Below, in pieces: positions 1 through 10,160 of a DNA stretch of 48,910 nt. Source of the DNA: Aureococcus anophagefferens (Eukaryota; Sar; Pelagophyceae; Pelagomonadales; Pelagomonadaceae); contig NW_008705564.1 in the NCBI RefSeq assembly GCF_000186865.1, forward strand, positions 777,756-826,665. The letters run 5' to 3'. The stretch's first letter is position 1; every line of letters starts with the position of its first letter. The notes below the pieces were generated by a model that was not told where the DNA came from, did not search any database, and worked only from the letters and a program-made list of their open reading frames with translations. The translations under genes and the position numbers were made by a program.

Positions 1-1070
1 CGGGGAAACGTCACCGTGAGGGAGACGGGCTGGTGGTCGCTGAGGTAGCCGTCCGTCCGCTCGACCTTGGCGTCGGAGAAGGCCGCGCCCGGCGACGCGA
101 AGGCGTGGTCGATGGTGCGGTCCGGCGCGGGCGACGTCCAGGGCTTGTAGGTGTCGATGCGGTCCTCCGGTGACGCCCAGAGGGGCACGGTCGACGCGTA
201 GAGCGGCGCGACGGGCGTCTCGTCCTCCGGGTAGAGCGCGGCCTCGTCCTTGGACAGCGTCGCCGCGGCCTCGTAGGGCGTGAGCGAGTTGAAGTCGCCC
301 GCGAGGAGCCAGTTCCTCGTCTGCCGCGGCAGGATGGTCTCCCGGAGCGCCGCGACCTGGCGCTCGACCGTGCCGTCGCCGAAGGAGAACGCGGACAGGT
401 GCGTGTTGAGGAGCGTCACGGCGGAGTCGCCCGCGAGCGGCGTGGCTAAAACCGCGCGCCGCAGGTTGAAGAGGCGCCGCAGGCGCGACTCTTTGAGCAG
501 GGGCAGCTGGTAGCGCGTCGCCCCGCCGAGCGCGTACCTGCTGAACGTCGCGAGGTGCATGCCGATGCGGCCGACGTGGTCGTGTTTGGGGTGCGGCACG
601 TAGGGCACGCGCCAGTAGGCCGCGCTCGCGCGGTTCACGAGGCCGACGGCCGCCAGCTTCTCGCCGACGACGGCCAGCTCGTCGATGCGGTGGGTCCGCG
701 CGGACCGCCGGTCGACCTCCTGGAGCAGGACGACGTCCGGCGCCAACGCCGCGAGCGCGTCGCCGATGGCCTCCGTGTGGAACTCGACCTCGTGTCGCGG
801 CGTCGACACGGCGTCGCCGCCGTCGTAGAAGAAGTGCTGGCGGATGCCCGCGCCGTACTGGATGTTCCAGACGACGACCTTGAGCGGCTTTGACGCGTCG
901 TAGGTCGGCGCGCCGGGCGCGTTGACGAGGCCGCAGGGCTTCGTCTTGCCGAGCACCTTCGCGGCGCGCGCGAGGGGGCGCAGCGACAGCGACGTCGCCG
1001 TCGACGCGAGCAGCAGCGCGGCCGCGAGGGCTCGCAGCGTGATGCGCATGGCTCGCATGGCACTGCGCAT
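1..1070 (-). CDS. Secreted endonuclease/exonuclease/phosphatase (EEP) family protein, 3' end cut by window
   Basis: The frame is open from the Met at 1070 down to the window edge, so the C-terminus is missing. The first ~30 residues (MRSAMRAMRITLRALAAALL...) form a hydrophobic secretory leader; in-frame Mets at 1058 and 1049 are alternative starts. EEP-fold motifs appear in the expected order: VVVWNIQYG (N-terminal Asn), DVVLLQEVDRRS (metal-binding Glu), LLNTHLSAF, LLAGDFNSLTP (Asp/Asn pair) and GYLSDHQPVSLTVTFP (terminal Asp-His). All catalytic residues of a Mg-dependent phosphodiesterase are therefore visible, and few residues should be missing. Substrate cannot be told: the superfamily includes sphingomyelinases, inositol phosphatases and nucleases. 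It diverges from the ARM-repeat gene across about 185 bp. Confidence 0.8.
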   Translation of the reverse strand, partial: MRSAMRAMRITLRALAAALLLASTATSLSLRPLARAAKVLGKTKPCGLVNAPGAPTYDASKPLKVVVWNIQYGAGIRQHFFYDGGDAVSTPRHEVEFHTEAIGDALAALAPDVVLLQEVDRRSARTHRIDELAVVGEKLAAVGLVNRASAAYWRVPYVPHPKHDHVGRIGMHLATFSRYALGGATRYQLPLLKESRLRRLFNLRRAVLATPLAGDSAVTLLNTHLSAFSFGDGTVERQVAALRETILPRQTRNWLLAGDFNSLTPYEAAATLSKDEAALYPEDETPVAPLYASTVPLWASPEDRIDTYKPWTSPAPDRTIDHAFASPGAAFSDAKVERTDGYLSDHQPVSLTVTFP

Positions 1071-1254
1071 AAGGAGGCTTCAAGCTCGTGAGAATCTCAT
1101 GAGCTCAGTGCTGTGCTCCTTGACCTTCACCTTGCACTCTCATAACTCCAGGGTGATACGGCCTTCGCAGAGCGCGCTAGTATGTTGGCGCTTTCGCACG
1201 CGTGAGCGCGACTGCGGCGGCGCCTCCGCGCCGAAAGCGAGCGAAAAAAGAACC

Positions 1255-4200
1255 ATGCTCGCGGCCCTCAAGGGCGCCGGCGGCGGCGCCGGCGGCGGCC
1301 GGCGGTCCTCGGTCAAGGACCGCATGTCGGTCCTGCGCGGGAGCGTGCTCGGCGGCGGCGGCGGCGGCGGCGAGAAGAAGAGCGCCCTGTGGGACGGCGC
1401 CTTCGGCGGCGGCGGCGGGAAGCAGAACCCGGCCATGCAGGCCGTGCTCTTCCACGACCTCGAGCCCGCCAAGGAGGGCGAGGACGCGGAGAAACGGCAG
1501 CCCGTGTCCGAGAGCATCGACCTACAATTGGACTGCGAGTCGCTCGTGGAGCTGGCCAAGGAGAAGCTCGCGTACGAGCGCGACGTGCTCCTCTTCCGCG
1601 ACCCGGCGGGTCTCGAGCCCATCGAGGACCAGGAGGCCTGGGACGCGCTGCGCGACGGCTGGAACAGGGGCGTGTCCGCCAGGCGCACGGAGAAGGTGCG
1701 GCAGCTCGCGGCGACGGCGACGGACAAGTGCCTGGGCCTGAGCGCGGCCGAGGCCGAGGCCCAGGGCTCCGACTACAGGAGCGCGCCGCCGCCGGCCGCC
1801 GGGTCGCCGGAGGAGTTGAAGGTCGGCCGCGCCAAAATAAAAGGCTTCGAGCAGCTCTACGAGCTCTTCGAGCAGTTCCAGAACCTGACGGGTCTGGAGA
1901 CCGCCGGCCGGCGCATCGCCTTCGCCGTCGCTGATTGCCTGCGGCCCCAGGCCCACCAGCAGGAGATCGCGAACGCGGCCGCGTTGGTGGGTTGGAAGAT
2001 GTGCGAGCGGTCCGAGTTCATGGTCCGCGCGCTCATACGGTACCGCTGCCCCGAGCTCTGCGTGTCCTTGCTCCAGGCGAGCGCGGCGCACGCCGTCGAC
2101 GTGAAGCGGGGGTCCGCGTCCGCGCGGAAGAAGGCGGAGCGACGGGAAACGTGGCTCCGCGACGTCTACGGCCAGGCCGCGCGCGAGCGCGGCAAGATGG
2201 GCAAGCTGAGCGGGGCCATCGCCGCGTCGCGCGGCGGCGGCTCGGAGGTCGTGGAGGGGGCCCTCTTCTGCGCGCGCGCGTCCCTCGGCGGCGGCTTCGC
2301 GACGATCGGCCTCTTGGACGCTCTCGCGGCGCGCGACTCGCACGCGGCCAAGGTCCTGAGCGACTGCGCGCCGACGTACCTGCTGGGCGTCGCGACGTCC
2401 GACGGCGACCTGGCAGAATGCTCCATCGCGGCGTCGACGCTCTGCACGGCGTTGGCGCTGTCGCGCGCCGCGCGGCAGCAGGTGCTCCAGCGGCCGCGCG
2501 CGTTCGGCGAGCTCGGCGCTTTGCTCTACGCGTCGTCGACGAACATCAACTTGCTGGGCTGCACGGTCGTCGGCGCGCTCGTGCGCGAGAAGTGGAGCCG
2601 CAAGCTCGTCCCGCCGGACCAGGCCGCGGAGACGTTCGGCACGCTCGTGGCGGGGCAGCAAAAGAGAGCGAAATTCCCAACTTCAAAGGCTCCGATCTCG
2701 GCCGTTTTCCACTCGTTTCGGCTAATTTTTGGACGAGCGATCATCTCTCGGAACGATCTTGAAGCGTGGATGCTTTTCCCGGAACGCGCGCGCGCGGAAC
2801 ACTCACGTTGAAGCGACGTTGAATCACCCTTGTGCTGCCCAGGCTCATGGCGCTCATCAAGTGGTGCGCGGACGAGATCAGCGGCGGCGGCGCGCCGAAC
2901 ACCTTCGAGCAGAGCGAGCCGAGCTCCGGCGCGCGGACGAAGAACCTGTCGCATTTACGGGAAGAGGCCTCGGACGAGAGCTCGCACAGCTCCTACCAGA
3001 GCGACGACTCGTCGATCGTCCGCTCCGCGATCACGGGGCCGCGCGCGTCCCTCTTCTCCAAGTCCTACGGCTCCGGCGACGGCTCCGGCAAGGCCGTCGA
3101 CGCCGCCATCTACAACCTGATCGGCCAGGCCTGCCTCGCCGCCTGGGGCTGCGCCGCGTCGCTGCTCGAGAAGGACCCCGGCGAGCTCGACCGGCTCTAC
3201 GAGCCGCCCATCGCGTCCTGGAACCAGTCGCCGGAGCCGTCGCCGGCGCCGTCGCCGCCGAAGCCGAATTTGAGGCAGCGGGGCCGCGCGCCGGAGCCCG
3301 AGAGGGACCCCGACGGCTCGCACGACGGCGACGAGTCCGACGACGAGCTGGGCGGCATGTCGCCGAGCCGCCTCGTCAAGGCGGACATGGGCGACGAGTC
3401 CTGGATCGAGCTGCTCGTGCGCGTCGCGGGCATGGACGACGTCATCGACCACGCGTCCGCGGAGGCCGCCGCGGGGTGCCTCGCGGTCGCCGCGTCCGGG
3501 CCCGGCGGCTGCGCGGCGATCTCGCGGGCGTCCAAGGTGCCCGGGCTGCTCCTGGACCGCTTCTGCGATTTGCTGGAGAAGTCGGGGAGCCTGCGCGTGC
3601 GCGTCTGCGCGGCCCACGCGCTCGTCAGCGGCACGCTGAAGCCGTCGCGGTCCGTGAACGCGTTCTACACCGGGCGGGACAAGGGCGCGACGTGCCCAAC
3701 TTCAAAGGCTCCGATCTCGGCCGTTTTCCACTCGTTGCGGCTAATTTTTGGACGAGCGATCATCCCTCGGAGCGCTCTCGGATGCTGTTTTCGAAACGCG
3801 CGCGCGGAGAACACCCACGTCGAAGCGACGTCGAATCACCCGTTTCCCGCCCAGGTTCTACACCGGCTGCATCGCGCGGCCGAACAAGCGCGCGGGCCGG
3901 CGCACGCGGGGCACGATCACGGGCGCGACGAAGGTCGGCTCCGTGGACGCGGAGGTGCTCGATTTGGCCGACTCCGTCAAGGACGACCACGTGCTCCACA
4001 CGACGATCCTGCAGAACATGGAGACGGCGAAATTCAAGCCGCGCGCGGACGCGCGCATCGTCGACGTCATCGACGACGAGATCGGCAGCCGCAAGCTCGA
4101 GGCGGCGACGGCCGCCGTGCTGCTCAACCTCGCGCTCCACGCGTGCCCGACGGCCGCGCGGACGGAGGCCGTGCTCAAGCAGCACGTCGCGATGATCGAC

Positions 4201-7200
4201 GCGGACTGCTTCGGCGAGAAGTCCGCGGGCATGCTGCGGAGCGTGCTCCGGCGCGGGTGCCTCGCCGTCTGGGCCCTCGCGCGCACGCGGACGAACCGGC
4301 GGCGGCTCAACGACGTCGACTGCGCGGGCGCGCTCGCGGCGACGCTCGGCGGCGGCGCGTCGCTCGCGACGAAAGAGGCCGCGCTCGCCGCCCTGTGGCT
4401 GCTGGCCTGCGACGAGGCCGGCGCCGTCAAGGTCGCCCTCGCCGCGCCGACGAACTCGAGCGCCGAGTTCCGGGAGAACGAGAAGCGCGACTCCGCCGTC
4501 CACGAGCCGCCGCGCGACTCCAACGCGTCGTCCAAGGCCGCGTCCCTGGAAGACAAGCCCGAGCTGCCCGAGCTCGCCGTGAGGCCGAGCCACGCGACGC
4601 TGGCGCGCACGTCGACGATCCCCGTGACCGTCGGCATCGCGTCCTTCGACCCGAACCTGCCCGGCTACTGCACGATCCGCATGCTCGCGCTGGGCCTGCT
4701 GCACAAGCTCTGCATGTCGTCCCTGGACATTTTAAATATTGTCGCGGCCTACGCGACGGACCTCGCGCCCATCATTTTGAATACCGCGCACGACCCCGTG
4801 CCGCACGTCGCCAAGGGCGCGGCCGCGCACCACGACTACCTCGAGGGCGCGCGCCACTACGGCAAGTTCCGCCAGCGGCGCGGCGTCGTCTGCGCCATCG
4901 GCGCCGACGACGTCGAGGGCGCGTCGCACCGCATCATCCACGACGACGGCTCCGCGAGCTCCGAGTCGACGGCGAGCCTCGCGCCCCAGGCCGCGAAGCG
5001 GCTCCAGATCCTGGCCGTGGAGACCTGCTTCCGGTTGGCGGAGTGCGAGGAGGGCGCCCGGGCCATCGCTCGGGCGCGGGGCACGAAGGCCCTCGAGGCG
5101 CTCTGCGCGACGCTCCTGGTGCACCCGCGCCACTACGCGCTCCGGACGATCGGCGCGTTCCGCGCGGCCAAGCTCGCGCAGTCCACGGCCTGCCGGCGCC
5201 AGCTGGTCCAGTGCAACGCCATCGAGCTCCTGGTGTCCAACTTCCACGACCCCGACGCGCCCGCCGCGCTCCGCATCTACGCGCTCCACAGCCTACTGAA
5301 TCTCTCGGGCGAGACGCGGATCCAGCCCAGGCTCTGCAAGTCGGCGCTGACGCCCCTGCTCCGGATCGCCCGCGTCGCCGACGACCTGCCCGTGGCGCCG
5401 CCCGTGAAGCGCACGGTGCTCGACGCCGACGGCGAGGTCGTCTCGTGGCACCACGACGCGCCCCACGCGCACGACGACGCGAAGTCCGAGGCGACGTCCT
5501 ACGACCGCATGACGAAGCTGCGCATCCCCGACGACGACAACGAGACGGCGAAGATGGACCGCGACCTCGATCTCGAGGCGCGCTACGCGCAGTCGATCCT
5601 GGCGAACCTGTCGAAGAACGTGACGTGCCGCGCGCGCATGTACCAGCGGCACCTCAAGCACGCGTCGCAGGCCCTCAAACGGACGATCCGCGCCGACGAC
5701 GCCATCTCCGCGTCGGAGTCCATCTCGACGGCGAAGCACATCGTCGACGACCGCACGCTGTCCGACTTCTTCGCGAACGCCAAGGACCGCGACTTCGTCT
5801 CGGAGAAGATGGCAAAGCGCTACAACCAGATCGTCGCGATCCACGCCAAGGGGCCCACGGAGGCGCAGCTCCAGAGGCTGCGGCGCAACTTCCACGACCC
5901 CGTGTCGCGGCTCTGGGAGGAGCCGCCCCTCGACCTCGACGCGCCGCCGCGCGGCGGCGCGGACGTCCTGCGGCTCGACGACGACGACGACGACGACGAC
6001 TGGGGCCAGACCGTCGTGAGCGGTCTCGGCGACCCGGGGTCCCCGGGCGGCGACCCCCTCGACGCCTTCGACCTGGGGCGGCCGTCGACGACGGGCTCCG
6101 GGGGCGCCGGGGGGCGGGGCGGCCACCGGCCGTCGACGGCGCCCCAGTTCAGCCAGCGCCTGAGCCTCGTGGACAACTCGCCGCTCCTGCCGGCGTCGCG
6201 CGCGCTGTGCGCCATGCCGACGATCCCGGGCCCGGAGTCGACGAGCCGGCCGCGCGCGTCGGAGCGGCACCGGCGGACGAACGCGTCGCTCCGCGCGGAG
6301 TCGCGGCCCCGGAGCCCCCTGCGGTCGTCGCACCGCGTCGGCCCCCTCGTCGGCGCCGGCTCGCCGTCGCTCCCCGGGGGCGAGAACCGCTGGGAGCCGC
6401 GCGTGCTCAACTACTCGCGCGACCGCGCGACGACGGAAGGCGACGGCGAGGCGACGGCCGTGCGCTTCAGCCCGCGCGTGCTCGAGCTCGAGCCCAACGC
6501 GCCCTACCACAAGATCACGTTCCACGCGCCGCCGCGGCGCAAAAAAGGGAACGCGGGGCGGAGCGTCGCGGACGCGCCGCCCGCGCGCCTCTGCAAGTTC
6601 AAGCACACGCCGGGCGCGAAGATGTACAAGGGCCTCTTCCCCTGCTACACCCTATCGTTGGACGCCGGCGACCGCGCGACCCAGCGCGAGGACGCCGCCG
6701 ACGAGAGGCCCGGCGCGTCCCGGAAGGAGGCCGTCGAGCACTGCTACTTCTACTACTCGACGCGCGTCGTCTGCGAGGCCGTCGACCCGGGCCCGTCGCG
6801 CATGCCCGCGCCGCCGGGCACGGTGGATCTGTTGATGCGGCCCGTGCCGCCGCCGCCGGCCGTGGACGTGCCGGACCTGGACACGCTGCCCGCGACCTAC
6901 CGGTCCCGGTCCAAGCCCGCGCCGGACATGAAGCGCCACGCGATCGTTCTGTGCGCGACGACGGGCACCTTCGGCGGCATCCCGGCCCAGGCCCTGCCCC
7001 TCTACACGCGCATGGTCGAGAAGCCGCCGGAGCCCGAGGCCGAGGAGGCGAGCCTCGAGAGCGAGATGCCGCCGGCCTGGGAGCCGGACAAGTCCGTCTT
7101 CCAGTCGCGCGTCTTCGAGAGCGACTCGCGCGCGTTCTTCGAGACGCCCAAGGTCTTCAAGCGCGCCGTCCAGTGCGACTTCACGCGCCTGTTGGGCGAG

Positions 7201-8295
7201 GAGCGCTTCGCGCGCTTCGTGGGCAAGATGGACGAGGGCGTCGCCAAGGACGGCGACAACGTCGACGAGGAGCTCGAGGAGGTCAAGGAGGCGTTCCTGA
7301 GCCGCTACGGCACGGTGCTGCGCATTTTTGATTATTACTGCGCCTGCTCGTCGGCCACCAATAAGTCGGCCTTCTCCATCTCCGAGAACAACTTCAACCG
7401 CTTCGTGAGCGACTGCGCGATCGCCGACGACTCGACGGCGTGCACCGCGTCCGAGTGCTCGAAGATTTTTATCGTGTGCAACTTCGAGACGGACAAGACG
7501 TCGGCGGCCAACGAGGTCAACGACGACCGCGCGCTCATGCGCTACGAGTTCATGGAGTGCCTCGTGCGCATGGCCGTCGCGCGGTTCCGCCACGAGATCA
7601 ACGACGTCTCCGAGTGCCTCGACCGCCTCTTCGACGAGGTCATCCTGCCGAACATCGACCCGAGCGCCGTGCTCGACCCGGACATCTTCCGCCGCGACAA
7701 GTTCTACTTCCAGGCCGTCGACGACGCCTTCAAGCCCCACGCGAAGTACCTCAAGCTCGTCTACATGAAGTACTCGCTGTTGAACCCCGTCGCGGGCAAG
7801 GCCAAGTTCGGCCTCGTCGAGTGGGACGCGCTCATCAAGGACTGCAAGTTGATCTCCGACGACCTCACGTCGCGCGAGATGCGCCTCGCGTTCTGGTGGT
7901 CGCGGATGGTCGTCATCGACGAGGTGAAGCAGCGCGCCAAGTTCATGACGCTCACCTGGGTCGAATTTTTAGAGGCCCTGGGGCGCATGGCGGAGATGAT
8001 GACGCTGCCGGACGACGACGACCTGCGCAAGGTCGGCGCGATCAACGCGGTCGACTACGAGCGCAAGCTCGAGCTCGCGCCGTCGTCCGTCAAGGACGAG
8101 ATCAACCACAAGCACGAGGCCGAGGAGGACGACGCCGACGCGCCGCTCGCGCCGCGCATCGACCGCCTCTGCAAGCTCCTCATGGGCCGCATCGCCGTCG
8201 TCTTCAAGGGCCACATCTCCGCGGGGCCCAAGCGCCTCAACCTCGTCGGCGTCTACGTCACGGAGGAGCAGCTCCAGGAGATCAGCCTTAAGTAG
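1255..8295 (+). CDS. Giant armadillo-type repeat protein, three exons split by two introners
   Basis: Exons are 1255-2642, 2843-3661 and 3855-8295 (6,648 nt, 2,215 residues). Both joins are phase 2 and restore Thr-Leu-Met-Ala and Ala-Phe-Tyr-Thr. ATG 1255 was chosen because it has A at -3 and begins the first credible protein sequence; a Gly-rich N-terminus follows. Residues ~200-1250 are alpha-helical ARM/HEAT-like repeats, followed by a run of seven Asp (~1444) and a disordered Pro/Arg/Ser segment. The last ~320 residues are helical, with motifs such as FSISENNFNRFVSDCAI, YEFMECLVRMAVARF and VEFLEALGRMAEM. They recall EF-hand-like C-terminal domains of some protist ciliary proteins; that link is a memory-based inference. 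No enzymatic motif is visible, so a scaffold role is most likely. Confidence 0.8.
2643..2842 (+). mobile_element. Introner copy A (family 1), 200-bp GC-AG intron
   Basis: The element lies at 2651-2842, flanked by 8-bp target-site duplications GCTCGTGG (2643-2650) and GCTCATGG (2843-2850), one mismatch. The terminal inverted repeats are CGGGGCAGCAAAAGAGAG and, reverse-complemented, CTGGGCAGCACAAGGGTG. The donor GC is the first two bases of the left duplication, and the acceptor AG closes the right inverted repeat. The body shares the family core TTCGGCTAATTTTTGGACGA. Confidence 0.93.
3662..3854 (+). mobile_element. Introner copy B (family 1), 193-bp GT-AG intron
   Basis: Target-site duplication GTTCTACA is exact (3662-3669 and 3855-3862); the next four bases CCGG also match. 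The left end CCGGGCGGGACAAGGG mirrors the right end CCCGTTTCCCGCCCAG. The donor GT is the start of the left duplication. Second introner in the same ARM gene, more diverged from copies A, C and D. Confidence 0.93.
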
Positions 8296-8551
8296 CGGCG
8301 GGGTGTGTCTTTTTTTGGGGGGGGACGCGAGCTAGAGGTCGCCGGCGCGAGGAGCGGTGGGGACGACGCTAGAGGTCGAACGTCTCGCAGAGCGGCGCGC
8401 CCAACAGGTCGAGCCTCTCCGAGCCGGCCCAGATTGTGGCGCTCTCGCAAGCAGCTTTGGCTTCATCATCTTCGCGGGCAGCCTCGACGATGTGCTCGTG
8501 ATGAGATCGATGCCACCCTGAACGTGGCAGCGCGCGGCGACGACCGCGGAG
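8296..8551. other. Intergenic stretch with a coding-like minus-strand tail
   Basis: 256 bp between two plus-strand genes. On the minus strand about 8369-8515 reads EHIVEAAREDDEAKAACESA followed by ~22 residues to a TAG. The composition is protein-like but no ATG lies in that frame nearby. It could be an orphan last exon or a gene relic. Confidence 0.3.
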
Positions 8552-10147
8552 ATGGCGGGCTGCGCGGGGTTCGCGGGGCTCGGCACTGTGCTGGCGCGGT
8601 GCGGGCTGCTGCTCCTCGTCGCGTCGACGCTCGCGCTCACGGCGGAGGAGACGGCCTGCGACGGCAGCATCGCCTGCCTCGCGCGGCTCCGGGCCCACGG
8701 CCAGCGCGTCGCCCCGCGGAAGCGCTGCGTCGTCGGCGGAGCCACCAACGACTGCGCCTTCGAGTGGGAGCCCTGCGGCCGCGAGGAGCTCGGCAGCGGC
8801 CGCTTCCGCCAGCGCGCGGCGGCCTTCGAGCGGTCCGTGCTGGCCCGGTTCTGGCCCGAGCCCCTGCTGTGCCGCATCCTCGCCGAGACGGCGGCGGAGG
8901 CGCGCGCGTGCCCGCCGACGCCGGAGCTCTTCTCCATGTCCCACGGCCGCTGCTTCCTCGACGACAACGGCACCGACGCGGCGCTCCGGAGCCGCGCGTC
9001 CTACCGCACGTGCGCGCGCGGCGTGCCCGTGGACGGCTCGCACGTCGCGGCCGTGGAGGACCGGCTCCGCGCGACGTCGACGCGCGCGGGCGCCTACGGC
9101 GACTCCGTCGTCATGCAGCTGCTCTGGTTCTGGAGAACGCGCCTCGAGTCGCTCGGCCGCGGCGGGGAGCCCGTGCTCGAGGAGGTCGGCCAGCAGCTGG
9201 CCGTCGACGACTTCCTGGCCGGCGGCGCGACGACGGACGCGTTCGGCCGGCCCCGCGCCGGCGGCGACGGCGGCACCGTGCTGCTCTTCAACTACGGCCT
9301 CCACGCGCCGCCGAACAAGCAGCCCGTCTACGAGCGCGACGTCGCCCTTCTCTTCGACGACATGGAGCGCAGGTGCGCGGCCGCGTCCAAGAAGGGCAAA
9401 CCGACGGTCGCGGTCTTCGTGCAGACGTCCGCGCAGCACTTCGAGACGCGCACGGGCGGCTTCTTCTCGAAGCCCCGGGGCTGGGACACCGACGAGCCCT
9501 GGGACGTGCCCGACGACATCCTGACCTGGGTCGGGCGCCACGGCGACCTCGCGCGGCCGCCGCCGAACGCCGCCATGCCGACCTACCCCTGCCGGCCGAC
9601 GGCCCACGCGACGACGACGGAGCGCTGGCGCAGCGACGTCGCGGCGCGCGCGTTCGCCGCGAAGCCCTACCGCTACGTCCACGTGCTCGAGTTCGGCCAG
9701 CTCACGGAGGCGCTCTGGGACGCGCACGTCGGCAACATCTGGGAGAAGCACCTCGACTCCATGGTCGCCGACTGCACGATCCCGCGTCCGACGACTTTTC
9801 GAGAGAGCGCGCGACGAGCGCGCGTCGACGTAGGTACCCACTTTTGCTACAACCCCATGCTCCTCGAGGCCTTCGCCTACCTGCTCCGCCGCATCCTCGA
9901 CGTCGCGGACGCGCGCGCGAAGGAGGACGCGGCGACGGCCCCGCCGGCGACGACGACCGGCGGCGGCCGGCCCGGCGCGCCGCCGGCCGGCGGCGCGTCC
10001 TCGACCGCGACGCCCGCGGGCAACGCGACGGCGGCCGCGCGGGCGGCCAACGCGACGTTCGCGCCGACGGCCAAGGCCGCGACGCACCGGCCGACGCGCT
10101 TCCCGCCGAAGCGGCGGAAGCGGCACAAGGGCCACGCCGGGGACTAA
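8552..10147 (+). CDS. Secreted PC-esterase / trichome-birefringence-like (SGNH) protein
   Basis: Begins with a hydrophobic leader (MAGCAGFAGLGTVLARCGLL...), so probably secreted or Golgi-located. SGNH/PC-esterase hallmarks are visible: AYGDSVVMQLLWFW holds the GDS nucleophile Ser, LLFNYGLHAPP the oxyanion-region Asn, and the C-terminal catalytic Asp-x-x-His lies in the block that should read DCTHFCYNP. In the genomic frame that block is interrupted by 20 residues, explained by a 60-bp GC-AG intron at 9774-9833, listed separately. After intron removal the protein is 511 residues. The C-terminus is Ala/Thr/Asn-rich and ends in a basic tail. Family members O-acylate or deacylate polysaccharides; the substrate here is unknown. 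Tail-to-tail with the beta-lactamase-like gene (13 bp apart). Confidence 0.75.
   Translation: MAGCAGFAGLGTVLARCGLLLLVASTLALTAEETACDGSIACLARLRAHGQRVAPRKRCVVGGATNDCAFEWEPCGREELGSGRFRQRAAAFERSVLARFWPEPLLCRILAETAAEARACPPTPELFSMSHGRCFLDDNGTDAALRSRASYRTCARGVPVDGSHVAAVEDRLRATSTRAGAYGDSVVMQLLWFWRTRLESLGRGGEPVLEEVGQQLAVDDFLAGGATTDAFGRPRAGGDGGTVLLFNYGLHAPPNKQPVYERDVALLFDDMERRCAAASKKGKPTVAVFVQTSAQHFETRTGGFFSKPRGWDTDEPWDVPDDILTWVGRHGDLARPPPNAAMPTYPCRPTAHATTTERWRSDVAARAFAAKPYRYVHVLEFGQLTEALWDAHVGNIWEKHLDSMVADCTIPRPTTFRESARRARVDVGTHFCYNPMLLEAFAYLLRRILDVADARAKEDAATAPPATTTGGGRPGAPPAGGASSTATPAGNATAAARAANATFAPTAKAATHRPTRFPPKRRKRHKGHAGD
9774..9833 (+). other. Candidate 60-bp GC-AG intron, in frame and stop-free
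   Basis: Splicing GACT|GC...GTAG|GTACCCAC rebuilds DCTHFCYNP, the Asp-x-x-His block expected in PC-esterases. The insert is a multiple of three without stops, so a gene finder would keep it as coding. No TIR or convincing 8-bp duplication is seen, so it is not a recognisable introner. Confidence 0.55.
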
Positions 10148-10160
10148 GCTTAGGGCCGCC

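Noticed and set aside
5979..5999. GAC repeat as a microsatellite of interest
   Set aside because: It encodes a short poly-Asp tract, common in this genome's acidic linkers.
2832..7331. Other very long overlapping frames (e.g. 1,499 codons over the ARM gene, 1,208 codons over 21371-24997)
   Set aside because: Arg/Ala/Pro-rich shadows of better frames. The few real segments inside them are reported as exons.
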